From: Cloacibacterium caeni
GTDB lineage: Bacteria; Bacteroidota; Bacteroidia; Flavobacteriales; Weeksellaceae
Reading direction: 5' to 3'
Assembly (NCBI RefSeq): GCF_907163125.1
Contig: NZ_OU015319.1
Location: 992,001-1,056,000, forward strand
Length of the DNA: 64,000 bases
Below are positions 52,710-63,508 of this stretch, in pieces. The translations under genes and the position numbers were made by a program. Every line of letters starts with the position of its first letter. The first letter of the stretch is position 1. Under the pieces are notes generated by a model. The model did no database searches. It was not told the origin of the DNA and was given only the letters and a program-made list of their open reading frames with translations.

Positions 52710-55700
52710 GCGGTTCCATCTCCAACAGAATATTGATGCCCTGCGAATTGTTTTTAAACTGGAAAAGGAGAAACGGCAAGCCACCGTAGGCGAAAGACTG
52801 CTAATGATGCAATACAGCGGATTTGGCGGTCTTAAATTCGTTCTGAACCCCTTTGAAAATGAAATAGACATCAATAATTGGAGAAAAACGGAACACGACC
52901 TCTTTCCGATTACGCAGGAACTCCACCAACTACTCAAAGAAAATTCCGAAGACGATAAGCAATACCGCAGGTATGTGGATAGTATGAAAAGTTCTGTTTT
53001 AACGGCTTTTTATACCCCGCCAGAGGTCATAGATGCCATTTCATCAGCCTTGCGGGATAGCGGTCTGCATATTGATAAATTCCTCGAACCCTCCGCAGGT
53101 ATCGGCTCATTCATACAATCCTTTTCGGAAAGTCAAAAAGCCAATGTTACTGCCTATGAAAAGGACTTGCTGACAGGCAAGATTTTAAAGCAGCTCTATC
53201 CCGAAAGCAATGTACGTGTAAGCGGTTTTGAGGAAATTCCCGAAAGGGAACAAAACAGCTATGATGTAGTAGCCAGTAACATTCCTTTTGGCGATACTTC
53301 CGTATTCGACCTTTCTTATTCCCGAAGCAAGGACAATGCAAAAATACAGGCTGCCCGAAGCATACACAATTACTTCTTTCTGAAAGGTGCTGATATGCTC
53401 CGTGAGGGTGGTTTGTTAGTTTATATCACTTCACAAGGCATATTGAACAGCCCTAAAAACGAACCCATACGCAGGGCGTTAATGCAGGATAATAATTTGG
53501 TATCGGTTGTAAGATTACCTAACAACCTGTTTACAGAATATGCAGGTACGGAAGTGGGAAGCGACCTGATTATCCTGCAAAAAAATACGGCAAAAGAAAA
53601 TCTGACCGACAGGGAAGATCTGTTTTGCCGAAGCAATCCAACCGAATACAATACACCAGGCAATGCCTTGTTTCAAAACAGTGCAAGGATTGTGCATACA
53701 GACTACAAATTAGATACTGACCCATACGGACAGCCTGCCTTAATCTATACGCATAAAAATGGTGTTGATGGGATTGCCAAAGATTTGAAACAAATGCTTT
53801 CCGAAGATTTCGGTAAGCATCTGAATTTGGGTTTATACAAAGGCAAACGGAACGATGAGCCTATTATACAAATTCCGATTGAGCCAAAGGTTATACCTCC
53901 GGTAATAGAGCCTGTAACCATTCGGCAAAAACTACAACCCGAACCAACTCCGGTAGTCCGTCAGGAAAGCCCGCAGGAATTGAAACAACTAAGCATTTTC
54001 GACCTGTTTGAAAGTGCGGGCGAACCTGTTGCCGTAATTGCGTTACCCAAAAGAACTACCCGAAGCAAAAAGCAAAGCACCCGAAAAAGCAGAGATACAA
54101 TAGGTCGCCAAACCGATCTGTTCAGTGGTGCATTGCAGCAAACCTATATACCGCCAAAAACCAACGGTACTGCTAACGGTACTCCAAAGATAAACAGCAA
54201 AAATCAGGAAGCAATTGGCGACCTGTTTTCACAAATAAACGGGAATGGCCAGACTGATAAGTCAGCCGTTCCCAATGCCATTAATAACGCCATTCCCGAA
54301 CCTACCCCGTATAGTGGCGAACTGCAATCATTCCACCGTAATGATTGCCTTGTTGCGGATAATGGTTGGGTTGGTTATCTGCAAGATGTCGAAAGAAACG
54401 AAGAAAAATCATCAGCAACCTTTCATACATTGCAATTACCGACTTTACAAAAAGCAAGAGCCGAAGCCTATATTGCCGTAAGGGACAGTTATATTAACCT
54501 CTATCAAAAAGAAGCTGAAAGGCAAACCGAACACAAGGAAGAACGGGAAACGCTGAACCTCCTTTATGATGCCTTTACTAAAAAATACGGCAATCTGAAT
54601 GCTGCCGACAATGCCAAGCTCATAAAGACAGACAGCGCAGGTAAGGAAATACCGTATCTGGAGCGTATTATCGGGGGCGTAATTCACAAAGCAGATATAT
54701 TCAGCCGCCCCGTTAGTTTTTCTACTACCACATTAGCAACCGACAATCCCGAAGAGGCTTTAGCGTCATCGCTGAACAAATACGGAAGCGTGGATTTGGA
54801 TTTTATGTCCGAAATCAGCAGCCTGCCTGCCTATACGCTGAAAGAAGCCTTGCACGGGCGGTTGTTCTACAATCCGCTACAACAGGAATATGAAATTGCT
54901 GAACGGTGGATAGCGGGCAATGTTGTTGAGAAAGCAAATGATGTACGAGCATATCTCGAAAACAATCCTGATGATAAGGAAGCCAAAGAAAGCCTTACCG
55001 CTTTAGAAGAAGCCCGACCAAGACGGATTGAATTTGAGGAACTTGATTTTAACCTCGGTGAACGGTGGATACCCACGGGAATTTATGCCCGGTTTGCTTC
55101 GCATTTGTTTGATGCCGATGTACTGGTTCATTATTCGGAAAGCTCCGACGACTTTTCCGTAAAGTGTCATCAGGGCAATATGCACATTTGGGAAAAATAT
55201 GCAGTCAAGGCAGAAAGCCGAACATTTGATGGTATTGCGCTGCTCAAACACGCCCTTGTCAATACCACGCCGGATATTACCAAAAAAGTAATGGTTGGCG
55301 ACCAAGAGGTCAAGGTACGGGATATGGAAGCCATACAAATGGCGAACACCAAGATTGATGAAATCCGTACCGCCTTTACCGACTGGCTACACGCACAGAA
55401 CGATGAGTTTAAAAACAGGCTGACCGACCAATACAACGATACCTTTAACTGTTTTGTTCGCCCGAACTATGACGGCAGCCATCAGGACTTTCCGGGATTA
55501 GACCGAAAGGCAGCAGGTATTGAAGACCTGTATTCAAGCCAAAAGGACACCGTTTGGATGATAAAACTGAACAACGGCGCTATCTGCGACCACGAAGTAG
55601 GTGCAGGAAAAACGCTGATAATGTGTACAGCAGCACAGGAAATGAAGCGGTTGGGCTTAGCCCATAAACCAATGATAATTGGGCTGAAAGCGAATATACC

Positions 55701-58140
55701 TGCCATTGCTGAAGACTACCGCAAAGCCTATCCACACGCTAAAATCCTTTATCCAGGTATTGATGATTTTACACCTCAAAAACGCCTCCGGATTTTCGGG
55801 GATATTAAAAACAACGATTGGGATTGTGTGATACTCACGCACGACCAGTTCGGAATGATACCGCAATCGCCCGAAATACAAAAGGAAATCCTCGAAATAG
55901 AATTAGACAGCGTAGAGCGCAACCTCGATGCCCTGCAATCGCAAGGTAAGGAAGTAACAAGAGGGATGCTTGCGGGTGTAATCAAAAGGAAAGAAAATCT
56001 TGAAGTAAAACTGAAAACACTCCAACACGATATTGAAAACCGCAAGGATGATATTGTGGACTTCAAAATGATGGGTATAGACCATTTGTTTGTGGACGAA
56101 AGCCACCAGTTCAAAAACCTGATGTTCAACACCCGTCATACAAGGGTAGCCGGACTGGGTAATGTGGACGGGAGCCAAAAGGCACTTAACCTGCTCTTTG
56201 CTATCCGCACCATTCAGGAGCGAACCAATGCGGATATGGGTGCAACCTTTCTTTCAGGTACAACCATCAGCAATTCCTTAACAGAACTGTACCTGCTGTT
56301 CAAATACCTGCGCCCTCGTGCATTGGAAAAACAGGGCATTCATTCTTTTGATGCGTGGGCAGCTATCTATGCAAGGAAAACGACCGATTATGAATTTTCG
56401 GTAGCCAATAATATAGTCGCTAAAGAGCGTTTCCGCTACTTCATCAAAGTGCCGGAACTGGCACAGTTCTATTCTGAAATCACAGATTACAGGACGGCAA
56501 AGGATATTGGTATTGACCGCCCCGAAAAGAATGAGGTATTGTACAATATACCGCCAACGCCCGACCAAGAAGATTTTATCCAAAGCCTGATGCAGTTTGC
56601 TAAAACGGGCGATGCTACTTTGCTCGGAAGATTACCGTTATCGCAAAGGGAAGAAAAAGCAAAGATGCTCATTGCTACGGACTACGCCCGTAAGATGTCC
56701 CTTGATATGCGAATGGTAAGCGGAATGTATGACGACCATCCCGACAACAAGGCTTCGCATTGTGCGGCAAATATTGCCAAGTATTACAACCAGTTTAATG
56801 CACAAAAAGGAACACAGTTCGTTTTCTCTGATTTGGGAACCTACAAGCCAGGCGAATGGAATGTGTACTCCGAAATAAAACGCAAGCTCGTGGAAGACCA
56901 CGGCATACCTACAAACGAAGTAAGGTTTATTCAGGAAGCCAAAAATGATAAGCAGCGTAAAGACCTCATCAACGGAATGAACGAGGGTAAAATCCGTGTG
57001 CTGTTCGGCTCTACCAGTATGTTGGGAACGGGTGTTAATGCACAGAAAAGAGCCGTTGCCGTTCATCATTTAGATACGCCGTGGCGACCGAGCGACCTTG
57101 CACAAAGGGACGGGCGGGCTATCCGAAAAGGCAACGAGATAGCCAAATTCTTCGCTGATAATAAAGTTGCTGTGATTATCTATGCCGTTGAAAAATCTTT
57201 GGATAGTTATAAGTTCAACCTGCTGTATAACAAGCAACTTTTTATCGACCAGTTAAAGACTAATAACCTAAGCAAAAGAACGATTGATGAGGGAAGTATG
57301 GACGAAAAATCGGGAATGAACTTTTCGGAATATGTGGCAATCCTATCAGGAAATACAGACCTGTTGGATAAAGCCAAACTTGAAAAGCAGATTGCCGGAT
57401 TGGAAAGCGAAAAGCAGGCGTTTAACCGTTCTAAATCCAGTGCCAAATTTAAGGTGCAGGATTATACGGAAATGTTGCAAAGTACCCAATCCCGTTTGAA
57501 CCGGATGAGTACAGACTGGGAAAACTTGCAGCAACGCCTACAAAAGCATTCAGACGGAACAATCGCAAATCCGGTGCTGTTGGATGGCTTACCGCCGAAT
57601 GCAAACCCGAAACAAATCGGTACGAAACTCAACCAGATTGCGGATAAAGCTCGTACCGCAGGGCGATATGAAGAAATCGGCAGCTTGTATGGTTTTACGC
57701 TGTTGGTTAAAACTGAAATCTCTGAAAAAGAGGGAGCAGATATTAGGGTAAACCGTTTTTTGGTTCAGGGCGAGGGCAACATCAAATACACCTACAACAA
57801 CGGCATAATGGCGAAAGACCCTGAAACCGCAGCAATGAATTTTTTGAGGGCTTTAGAAAAGCTGCCGGGCTTTATTAAGCAGGAGCAGGAGAAAATTTCT
57901 GAAATACAAAAAGACCTGCCCATACTTCAGGAAGTGGTTAACGGTACGTGGGCTAAGGAAAGCCGATTGAGCGAACTTAAAACGGAACTGGCTGCTGTTG
58001 AGAGGAAAATACAGCTATCCATTACACCGGAAACAAAAGCAGATACTCCGGAACAAGTGGAAAAGCAGAAAGAAACCCCAATGGTTCAGGAAAGCATTGT
58101 ACGGGCAAAAGGTATTCATATACCTCGTGGTATATTGTAG
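52696..58140 (+). CDS. Fused N6-adenine methyltransferase-like and SNF2-type helicase
   Basis: The ATG at 52696 gives 1,814 residues. It has an N-terminal methyltransferase-like fold with SAM motif [11 protein letters not shown] (about residue 131) and SNIPFGD (about 196), near the NPPY/F type motif IV. A Pro/Gln-rich linker (about 400-530) follows, and then a helicase with Walker [10 protein letters not shown] (about 970), DESHQ box (about 1,136) and motif [12 protein letters not shown] (about 1,472). A long C-terminal coiled-coil region follows (about 1,540-1,815). The family is typical of CTn and has been thought to protect or remodel transferred DNA. A terminator closes the gene. Confidence 0.9.
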   Translation: MGFSKRFHLQQNIDALRIVFKLEKEKRQATVGERLLMMQYSGFGGLKFVLNPFENEIDINNWRKTEHDLFPITQELHQLLKENSEDDKQYRRYVDSMKSSVLTAFYTPPEVIDAISSALRDSGLHIDKFLEPSAGIGSFIQSFSESQKANVTAYEKDLLTGKILKQLYPESNVRVSGFEEIPEREQNSYDVVASNIPFGDTSVFDLSYSRSKDNAKIQAARSIHNYFFLKGADMLREGGLLVYITSQGILNSPKNEPIRRALMQDNNLVSVVRLPNNLFTEYAGTEVGSDLIILQKNTAKENLTDREDLFCRSNPTEYNTPGNALFQNSARIVHTDYKLDTDPYGQPALIYTHKNGVDGIAKDLKQMLSEDFGKHLNLGLYKGKRNDEPIIQIPIEPKVIPPVIEPVTIRQKLQPEPTPVVRQESPQELKQLSIFDLFESAGEPVAVIALPKRTTRSKKQSTRKSRDTIGRQTDLFSGALQQTYIPPKTNGTANGTPKINSKNQEAIGDLFSQINGNGQTDKSAVPNAINNAIPEPTPYSGELQSFHRNDCLVADNGWVGYLQDVERNEEKSSATFHTLQLPTLQKARAEAYIAVRDSYINLYQKEAERQTEHKEERETLNLLYDAFTKKYGNLNAADNAKLIKTDSAGKEIPYLERIIGGVIHKADIFSRPVSFSTTTLATDNPEEALASSLNKYGSVDLDFMSEISSLPAYTLKEALHGRLFYNPLQQEYEIAERWIAGNVVEKANDVRAYLENNPDDKEAKESLTALEEARPRRIEFEELDFNLGERWIPTGIYARFASHLFDADVLVHYSESSDDFSVKCHQGNMHIWEKYAVKAESRTFDGIALLKHALVNTTPDITKKVMVGDQEVKVRDMEAIQMANTKIDEIRTAFTDWLHAQNDEFKNRLTDQYNDTFNCFVRPNYDGSHQDFPGLDRKAAGIEDLYSSQKDTVWMIKLNNGAICDHEVGAGKTLIMCTAAQEMKRLGLAHKPMIIGLKANIPAIAEDYRKAYPHAKILYPGIDDFTPQKRLRIFGDIKNNDWDCVILTHDQFGMIPQSPEIQKEILEIELDSVERNLDALQSQGKEVTRGMLAGVIKRKENLEVKLKTLQHDIENRKDDIVDFKMMGIDHLFVDESHQFKNLMFNTRHTRVAGLGNVDGSQKALNLLFAIRTIQERTNADMGATFLSGTTISNSLTELYLLFKYLRPRALEKQGIHSFDAWAAIYARKTTDYEFSVANNIVAKERFRYFIKVPELAQFYSEITDYRTAKDIGIDRPEKNEVLYNIPPTPDQEDFIQSLMQFAKTGDATLLGRLPLSQREEKAKMLIATDYARKMSLDMRMVSGMYDDHPDNKASHCAANIAKYYNQFNAQKGTQFVFSDLGTYKPGEWNVYSEIKRKLVEDHGIPTNEVRFIQEAKNDKQRKDLINGMNEGKIRVLFGSTSMLGTGVNAQKRAVAVHHLDTPWRPSDLAQRDGRAIRKGNEIAKFFADNKVAVIIYAVEKSLDSYKFNLLYNKQLFIDQLKTNNLSKRTIDEGSMDEKSGMNFSEYVAILSGNTDLLDKAKLEKQIAGLESEKQAFNRSKSSAKFKVQDYTEMLQSTQSRLNRMSTDWENLQQRLQKHSDGTIANPVLLDGLPPNANPKQIGTKLNQIADKARTAGRYEEIGSLYGFTLLVKTEISEKEGADIRVNRFLVQGEGNIKYTYNNGIMAKDPETAAMNFLRALEKLPGFIKQEQEKISEIQKDLPILQEVVNGTWAKESRLSELKTELAAVERKIQLSITPETKADTPEQVEKQKETPMVQESIVRAKGIHIPRGIL

Positions 58141-58157
58141 TAATATAGCATACGGGC

Positions 58158-58204
58158 AAAATAAAAGGGAGGTGTTAGACGGTGTTAGACTTCCCTTTTA
58201 TTTT
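58158..58204. terminator. Bidirectional terminator with repeated loop
   Basis: A perfect 13-bp stem (58158-58170 with 58192-58204) encloses two copies of ggtgttagac. It serves the converging helicase-fusion and traG genes. Confidence 0.85.
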
Positions 58205-58205
58205 A

Positions 58206-60203
58206 TCACTCCTGTACCAAATGCTGTAAATCGGGGTCATTCTTGATGCGTTCCATTTCACTTACAACAATATTTAGTATATCTGATTTTATCTGTTTGT
58301 AATTGGCTTCAATTTCCTGCTTCATTTTATCTTCACCCTGCTTATCAACAAAGGACAGGATTTCCGGTATTTTCTGATAGGCTTTTGTTTCGGCAGCAAC
58401 TGTTTCATTATCTACCACAATTTCGGCGTGAAATATTTTTTGCTCGATACGTTCATCAAAGTTATCCGATACAGAACCTACAAACATACCTTGTGTCAAA
58501 GTTGAGATTTTTGATGCAGGTATGAGGCTGTCTAACTGTGTGGATATCGAAGTAGATTTATCATTTCTGTTAATGGTCATACTTTGGCGTTTCTGCAACA
58601 CCTTGCCGAAGCGTTCAGATAAACTTTTTGCCGTTTCTCCAACCACCTGACCACTGAATATATTACCAACCGTGTTCTGTATTACCTTGCTCTCTTTGTC
58701 GCCGTAATCCCTCGTTAATTGCGAAAAGTCCTGAAAGCCCAGGCAAACGGCTACCTTATTACTTCTCGCCGTTGCGATAAGGTTATCCAGTCCCCTAAAA
58801 TAAATTGTGGGCAACTCATCTATGATAACCGAACTCTTTAACTGCCCTTTTTTATTGATGAGTTTTACAATCCTTGAATTGTACAAACCCAAAGCTGCGG
58901 AGTAAATATTTTGACGGTCAGGATTGTTACCAACGCATAAAATCTTCGGCTCGTTCGGGTTGTTGATGTCGAGCGTGAAGTCGTCGCCAGTCATTACCCA
59001 ATAAAGCTGCGGGCTTATCATTCTTGATAAAGGAATTTTTGCAGAAGCAATTTGCCCCTGTAACTGGTCTTGTGCGCCGCCTTGCCAAGCATCCATAAAG
59101 GGCGATAAATAATTCTCTAAATCAGGGTATGAGGTAAGAATTGTGAATACGTCCGAATACTTTTTATTCAGTAATTCAATGGCGTGCGGGAATGTGCAAT
59201 ACTTGCCGTTTTCATAGATTTTCAGATACCAAATAATAGCTGCAAGCAAGATAATTGGGCTTTCCACGAAAAAATCCCCTTGCTTCTGTATCCACGACCT
59301 GTTGAGGTTCAGCATTATGGTATAAGCTGCTTCGTAAGCATCGGAAATATCCGTCATAAAGTCGGGATTGAGTGGATTGCAACGATGGCTCTTGCGTGGG
59401 TCGTCAAAATTTATCACATAGAATTTCGGCTGAATTTTATACTTGTCGCGATGCTTCAGTAAGTGATTGTAGGCAATGGTAGAAAGGTCGTCGAATTTGA
59501 AATCGTAGATATACATACTAAAGCCTTTCTCAATCTGCTGCTTGATGTAGTTATTTACGATAGCATAGGATTTTCCTGAACCCGGAGTACCCAACACGAT
59601 AGATGCCCTGAAAGGATTTACGATGTTTATCCAACCGTTGTTCCATTTGCCCTTGTAGTAAAATTTGGTGGGCAAGTTGACGGAGTATTCATTTTCCATC
59701 AGCTTGGTTTCCTGTTGGAAGCTCTCGTTTTCATTATTGAAAACGTCGTCCATAAGGTTAGTACGGAGCAAACGGCTCATCCATACACCTGCCATCAATA
59801 AGGAGATATAACCTAAAGAGATGGTAAGGATATACAGAAATGTGCCTGTTGCCGGAGATAGCTTTAATAATGAGGTATTAAGAAAAAACAGCACAAAGCC
59901 TACCCCCAAAGCCACATAAATTTTAGACCAGGTTATCTTCTCATTTTTTACGCCTTTCGTTCCTAAGCAACTCAAAGCCAACAAAACCAAAGCAAATGCT
60001 TTGGTGTATAAGGTATGTGAGAACAAACCTGCCGTTCTGTCGAAATTGCCCAGTATTTTGTTGATTACTTCCAACGTCCACCCACGTTCTAAAAAGAAAC
60101 CGTAGCAGAACCAATAAAGGTGCATCAGTACCAAAAGAATACTGACTGCCCGCATAAAAGCCATTATCTTGGCAAGCCCTCTTAAATCGTCTTCTCCCTG
60201 CAT
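58206..60203 (-). CDS. traG: TraG-type (VirD4-like) conjugal coupling protein
   Basis: The 665-residue product begins with about four membrane segments (residues 15-145). A soluble motor domain with Walker A LGTPGSGKSYAIVNN (about 205) and Walker B-like SVIIDELPTIYFRGLDN (about 445) follows. The PQLYWVMTGDD and PNRQNIYSAALGLYN parts are usual for the TraG/MobC branch of Bacteroidota mobile elements. It couples the relaxosome to the type IV secretion channel in the inner membrane. The gene lies 101 bp after mobB, with phased GCC site 3 between them. Confidence 0.93.
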   Translation of the reverse strand: MQGEDDLRGLAKIMAFMRAVSILLVLMHLYWFCYGFFLERGWTLEVINKILGNFDRTAGLFSHTLYTKAFALVLLALSCLGTKGVKNEKITWSKIYVALGVGFVLFFLNTSLLKLSPATGTFLYILTISLGYISLLMAGVWMSRLLRTNLMDDVFNNENESFQQETKLMENEYSVNLPTKFYYKGKWNNGWINIVNPFRASIVLGTPGSGKSYAIVNNYIKQQIEKGFSMYIYDFKFDDLSTIAYNHLLKHRDKYKIQPKFYVINFDDPRKSHRCNPLNPDFMTDISDAYEAAYTIMLNLNRSWIQKQGDFFVESPIILLAAIIWYLKIYENGKYCTFPHAIELLNKKYSDVFTILTSYPDLENYLSPFMDAWQGGAQDQLQGQIASAKIPLSRMISPQLYWVMTGDDFTLDINNPNEPKILCVGNNPDRQNIYSAALGLYNSRIVKLINKKGQLKSSVIIDELPTIYFRGLDNLIATARSNKVAVCLGFQDFSQLTRDYGDKESKVIQNTVGNIFSGQVVGETAKSLSERFGKVLQKRQSMTINRNDKSTSISTQLDSLIPASKISTLTQGMFVGSVSDNFDERIEQKIFHAEIVVDNETVAAETKAYQKIPEILSFVDKQGEDKMKQEIEANYKQIKSDILNIVVSEMERIKNDPDLQHLVQE

Positions 60204-60264
60204 TATTTTAAGTTTTAATGTTCGGGCGTGAATTTAAAGGCTCTATGGAGTGGCTATAAGAAAG

Positions 60265-60298
60265 TGGCAGCCAGTGGCGTTGTGTGGCAGTATTTGGC
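60265..60298 (-). promoter_or_regulatory. 10-bp-phased GCC repeat, site 3 (minus strand)
   Basis: On the plus strand TGGC occurs at 60265, 60275, 60285 and 60295, so GCCA is phased at 10 bp on the minus strand. It lies about 65-95 bp upstream of the traG start, oriented towards it. Confidence 0.75.
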
Positions 60299-60304
60299 TG
60301 ATTA

Positions 60305-61591
60305 CTATTTCTGACCTCTTTGGCGTTTGCGTTTCTTCTTCATCTTGTTAGCAAAATCCAATTCTTCATAATCCTCGCCCTGGGCTTCGGGTAGCAAACC
60401 GCCCAATGCTTCAATCAAACCGTCTTCGTGTTTTTCCGTAGTTAAGAAATCGAACAAATGGTGTGCTTCTTCCGCAGGAAGATCCGCATCATTTGATGTG
60501 GATATTTTGGGTTGCTGTAAAGCAGGTTCTTTTATCTCCGGTTTGATGTTATTGTTCCAATAATCATTAAAGACATTGGCAGAAAGTTCCTTTGCTAAGC
60601 GTGAACCGTTCCAAACCGTTTTAGAATTATGGTCTATAAAAGTCATTCCGTAAATGCGACCTGTATCATTCCGGCGTACCACTACGTTAATGCCCTGTTC
60701 AGCCAATTGCTTTTTGAAAGCCTGCTCATCGCTCGTTGTTTTCAGGGCAATGGTAGCGGCAGCTTTTAGGGTTTGCTTGCTTGGGTGGTCTTTTAAAGCT
60801 GTTTTGCATTTCGCAAAATGCAATTCCAAAGCAGGTAGCCCTGCGCCCTTGCCGAAGAGGGAAGCCTTAAACGGATGCCCGGCTCTTTCGCCTTTTTCAT
60901 TTAATGGAATGTACAATAAACCCTGCTGCATTTTTCCCTGCAATTCTCCTTCGATTTTCTCGGCGGTAATATTGAAAAGAGATAGCAAGGCATTGTATTC
61001 GCCCAAACTTTGGTACTGGTAATAGTTCGGCAGGTGTCGGACTACCGAAGCGATTTGGCTTTTTACATCGCCTGCCCTATAATCTACCGGACGGAAAACC
61101 TTATCATTCTGATTGCGCTCTTTATCTGTTGCGGGTATCAACCCGTGTTTTTTTTCCAACTCCCGGCACAGGTTCATAGACCGCATTTTCTCGAACTTAT
61201 CCGAAATTTTTTTGCCCTGCTCATCAACACAAACCGATACAATATGGATGTGGCTGCGGTCAATATCGGTGTGTTTGAATACTACAAAAGGCTGTTCGCC
61301 GTAACCCATTTCACGCATATATTCCTCTGCTATTTCCCGAAATTTATCATCGCTTACCTTGTCATTCGGGTCGGGGTTGAGCGAAATATGCAAAGTATGT
61401 TTCTCGGTATTTCGGTTGGCAATCAGATAGGGCGCAAAAGATTGGGCTAATTGTGCAACGGAATAATGCCCGTTAGCGGTTTCAATTATCTTATTGGCGA
61501 ACAAAATTTGTCCGTTTTCATTTTCTACTTTGAGCTGATTGTACGCCAATGCTCCGTATAAATTCCCGCTTCTGCCAATCTTTGCTATCAT
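60305..61591 (-). CDS. mobB: MobB relaxase
   Basis: The 428-residue product is a relaxase of the Bacteroidota MobB type (PF03432-like). The N-terminal Tyr region is IGRSGNLYGALAYNQLK. The metal-binding three-His motif is seen as TLHISLNPD (His about 62) and RSHIHIVSVCVDEQG (His-x-His about 112-114). The C-terminus is rich in Lys and acidic residues. It nicks one strand at oriT and stays bound to the 5' end. It is next to mobA (8 bp gap) and upstream of traG. Confidence 0.93.
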   Translation of the reverse strand: MIAKIGRSGNLYGALAYNQLKVENENGQILFANKIIETANGHYSVAQLAQSFAPYLIANRNTEKHTLHISLNPDPNDKVSDDKFREIAEEYMREMGYGEQPFVVFKHTDIDRSHIHIVSVCVDEQGKKISDKFEKMRSMNLCRELEKKHGLIPATDKERNQNDKVFRPVDYRAGDVKSQIASVVRHLPNYYQYQSLGEYNALLSLFNITAEKIEGELQGKMQQGLLYIPLNEKGERAGHPFKASLFGKGAGLPALELHFAKCKTALKDHPSKQTLKAAATIALKTTSDEQAFKKQLAEQGINVVVRRNDTGRIYGMTFIDHNSKTVWNGSRLAKELSANVFNDYWNNNIKPEIKEPALQQPKISTSNDADLPAEEAHHLFDFLTTEKHEDGLIEALGGLLPEAQGEDYEELDFANKMKKKRKRQRGQK

Positions 61592-61599
61592 TTCTACCG

Positions 61600-62034
61600 C
61601 TATTTTTTGAGGTATTTTGCATCAAATTCCTCGCTCATCTGAATGATTTTTTGACAGAGCATCGCCATTTCAGCCGTTTGTTTTTCCAGTTTGTACAGGA
61701 ATGCTGCGGCTTTTTTCTCCGAAAAATTCTTGTACAACAGCTTTACAATTTGGTTGTAGTTCACGCCTATGGAACGGAACTGGCTGTGAAAAGAGGTCAG
61801 CCGCATATAAAAATCAACTGTTCCTTTGTCAATCTGAATGGTCTTTATGGTCTTGTCAAAGATGCAGGACGTAATAAAATGCGCCTTTACCTGCATACCT
61901 GATTTGTCAAAAAGAGCAAGAAAACGGGCGTGTTCCTGCTCGTTAAAGGAAATCGTGTATCGGATGTTCGCCGGGTCTTTTTTCGGGCGGCGTCCGGTCT
62001 TCTTCTGTTGCTTATTGTTATTATCATTCATCAC
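61600..62034 (-). CDS. mobA: MobA relaxosome accessory protein
   Basis: The 144-residue product has an N-terminal basic part (KTGRRPKKDPANIRYTISFNEQEHARFLALFDKSG) similar to ribbon-helix-helix mobilisation proteins. A Lys-rich helical C-terminus with FHSQFRSIGVNYNQIVKLLYKNFSEKKAAAFL matches the MobC-like family (PF05713 type). It binds DNA next to oriT and guides the relaxase. It is the first gene of the minus-strand mobilisation operon, and the candidate oriT region lies directly upstream. Confidence 0.9.
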   Translation of the reverse strand: MMNDNNNKQQKKTGRRPKKDPANIRYTISFNEQEHARFLALFDKSGMQVKAHFITSCIFDKTIKTIQIDKGTVDFYMRLTSFHSQFRSIGVNYNQIVKLLYKNFSEKKAAAFLYKLEKQTAEMAMLCQKIIQMSEEFDAKYLKK

Positions 62035-62095
62035 TAATCCATTTTAAATCCATACAAAACCCTGACTTCGGAAGGTGTTTTCTGCCCCTGCAAAG

Positions 62096-62151
62096 GGCAA
62101 GTTGTTTTGAGCATCGGAAATCATTCCGAGATGCTCAAAACACAACTTGCC
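62096..62151. other. 20-bp inverted repeat, candidate oriT/operator
   Basis: 62096-62104 and 62105-62115 pair with 62143-62151 and 62130-62140 respectively, with only a 2-nt bulge in the right arm and a 14-nt loop. It is the strongest hairpin of the ICE region and lies 62-117 bp upstream of mobA. It fits an oriT-associated structure, but no nic site can be named. Confidence 0.6.
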
Positions 62152-62170
62152 GTGTTCCGTTGAACACAAA

Positions 62171-62192
62171 AATCCGCCCTTCGGGACGGATT
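62171..62192. other. Short G+C-rich hairpin next to the 20-bp repeat
   Basis: aatccg (62171-62176) pairs with cggatt (62187-62192), and ccc (62177-62179) with ggg (62183-62185), with one bulged base and a 3-nt loop. It may belong to the same origin or be a terminator. Confidence 0.5.
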
Positions 62193-62339
62193 AAATGTAA
62201 CAGGGAAAACGGCTCGATGCCGTTCCCGTTACCCTCCATTTTGTCAAAAGACTTTTGCATAAATCCGTTAATAATAATCATTGTACAAAGTAAAGCCCTA
62301 CCTGTAAGAGTATTGCAATGCGATACCCGGACAAAGACT

Positions 62340-62362
62340 GCCTTTGAGTGCCAAACACTGCC
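62340..62362 (+). promoter_or_regulatory. 10-bp-phased GCC repeat, site 4
   Basis: GCC at 62340, 62350 and 62360 sit 10 bp apart, with GC at 62320 in the same phase. The 17-mer actgcctttgagtgcca (62337-62353) is identical to 47596-47612. It lies about 370 bp upstream of the ParA-like gene, and I see no gene between 62193 and 62728. Confidence 0.7.
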
Positions 62363-62478
62363 ACACCTCAATCAGCGGATAAATCAATCGCTTTATTTGC
62401 CGTATAATTTTAGTGCAGGTAGTAAAAAATGTATTTCGACAAAGAAGAAAATCAGGTTTGCAAACAGGCAGTTTGGAA

Positions 62479-62542
62479 TAAAAGCATAAGGTTTTAAAAG
62501 CATAAAACAATAAAAGTGTAAAAGCATAAAAGCGGTAAAGCA
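62479..62542 (+). repeat. Iteron array: eight 8-bp units
   Basis: Contiguous 8-bp units start at 62479, 62487, 62495, 62503, 62511, 62519, 62527 and 62535. The unit taaaagca is exact three times (62479, 62495, 62519) and the others differ at one to four bases. The array is 186 bp upstream of the ParA-like gene. It could be a centromere-like site for the ParA system or a replication iteron. Confidence 0.8.
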
Positions 62543-62728
62543 ATTTACCTATTGTAAGGTTTGCCACTTGCTAAAGAATGTGCCTGACAAGGCAAAAATG
62601 AAAGCAAATACCTGTGCAGGAAAGTACGCAAAAGGGAATGCAGGAATATAGGAATGAGGTAATAATCAGATAAACCAATATTCAATCCTGCAAAACAAAT
62701 AAAGTGTGTAACAATAAATTTTTAAATA

Positions 62729-63496
62729 ATGGAAACAACAAAGAAAACTTTAAAAATCAGCTTCTCCACCCAAAAAGGCGGTGTGGGAAAATCTACAATG
62801 ACCACCTTGCTGGCAAGTGTGCTTCACTACCGTTTAGGTTTTAATGTGCTGGTGATGGACTGCGACTTTCCGCAACACAGCCTGACCAATATGCGTGAAC
62901 GGGATAAGAGAACCATAATGCAGAACGACTACCATAAAAAGGCGGCAATGAAGCAGTTTCAAGCCATCAACAAAAAAGCGTACCCGATTATCAAATGCAA
63001 GGCTGAAACAGCTCTGGAGAAAGCATCGGAATACAGAAGCCAGTCGGCGGTTGTGCCGGATGTTATTTTCTTCGACCTGCCGGGAACAGCCAATACCAAA
63101 GGTGTACTGACAACCTTAAAAAAAATGGACTTCATCTTTTCGCCCATTACTGCCGACCGTTTGGTAGTGGAAAGTACATTGGGCTTTACCAAAGCCTTTC
63201 TCGGACTTCCCCAAACGGACGAGGGCAATCCCGAACAAGAGATGTGGCTGTTCTGGAACCAAGTGGATGGCAGGGAAAAAACAGGTTTGTATGATGCGTA
63301 TCAAAGTGTCATCAAAGAACTCAACCTGCCCATAATGGAAACAAGGATAATGGACAGCAAGCGTTTCCGAAAGGAAACAGACGACACAGCCAGTTATGTA
63401 TTCAGGTCAAGTTTGCTGCCTGCCGAACCACAGTTAATGAAAGCAACTAAAATGGATTTGTTTGTCGAGGAATTTTTAAAAATCACTCATCTATAA
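62729..63496 (+). CDS. traA: ParA-family ATPase (TraA of the transfer operon)
   Basis: The 255-residue product has the deviant Walker A of ParA/MinD proteins (FSTQKGGVGKSTMTTLL, about residues 12-28), a second block FFDLPGTANTKG (about 115), and the tail LPAEPQLMKATKMDL. Such an ATPase opens the tra operon of Bacteroidota conjugative transposons, where it is called TraA. It may position the ICE circle or the transfer complex, using a DNA site such as the iteron array. The next gene is 12 bp downstream. Confidence 0.93.
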   Translation: METTKKTLKISFSTQKGGVGKSTMTTLLASVLHYRLGFNVLVMDCDFPQHSLTNMRERDKRTIMQNDYHKKAAMKQFQAINKKAYPIIKCKAETALEKASEYRSQSAVVPDVIFFDLPGTANTKGVLTTLKKMDFIFSPITADRLVVESTLGFTKAFLGLPQTDEGNPEQEMWLFWNQVDGREKTGLYDAYQSVIKELNLPIMETRIMDSKRFRKETDDTASYVFRSSLLPAEPQLMKATKMDLFVEEFLKITHL

Positions 63497-63508
63497 AAAT
63501 AGTAAAGT

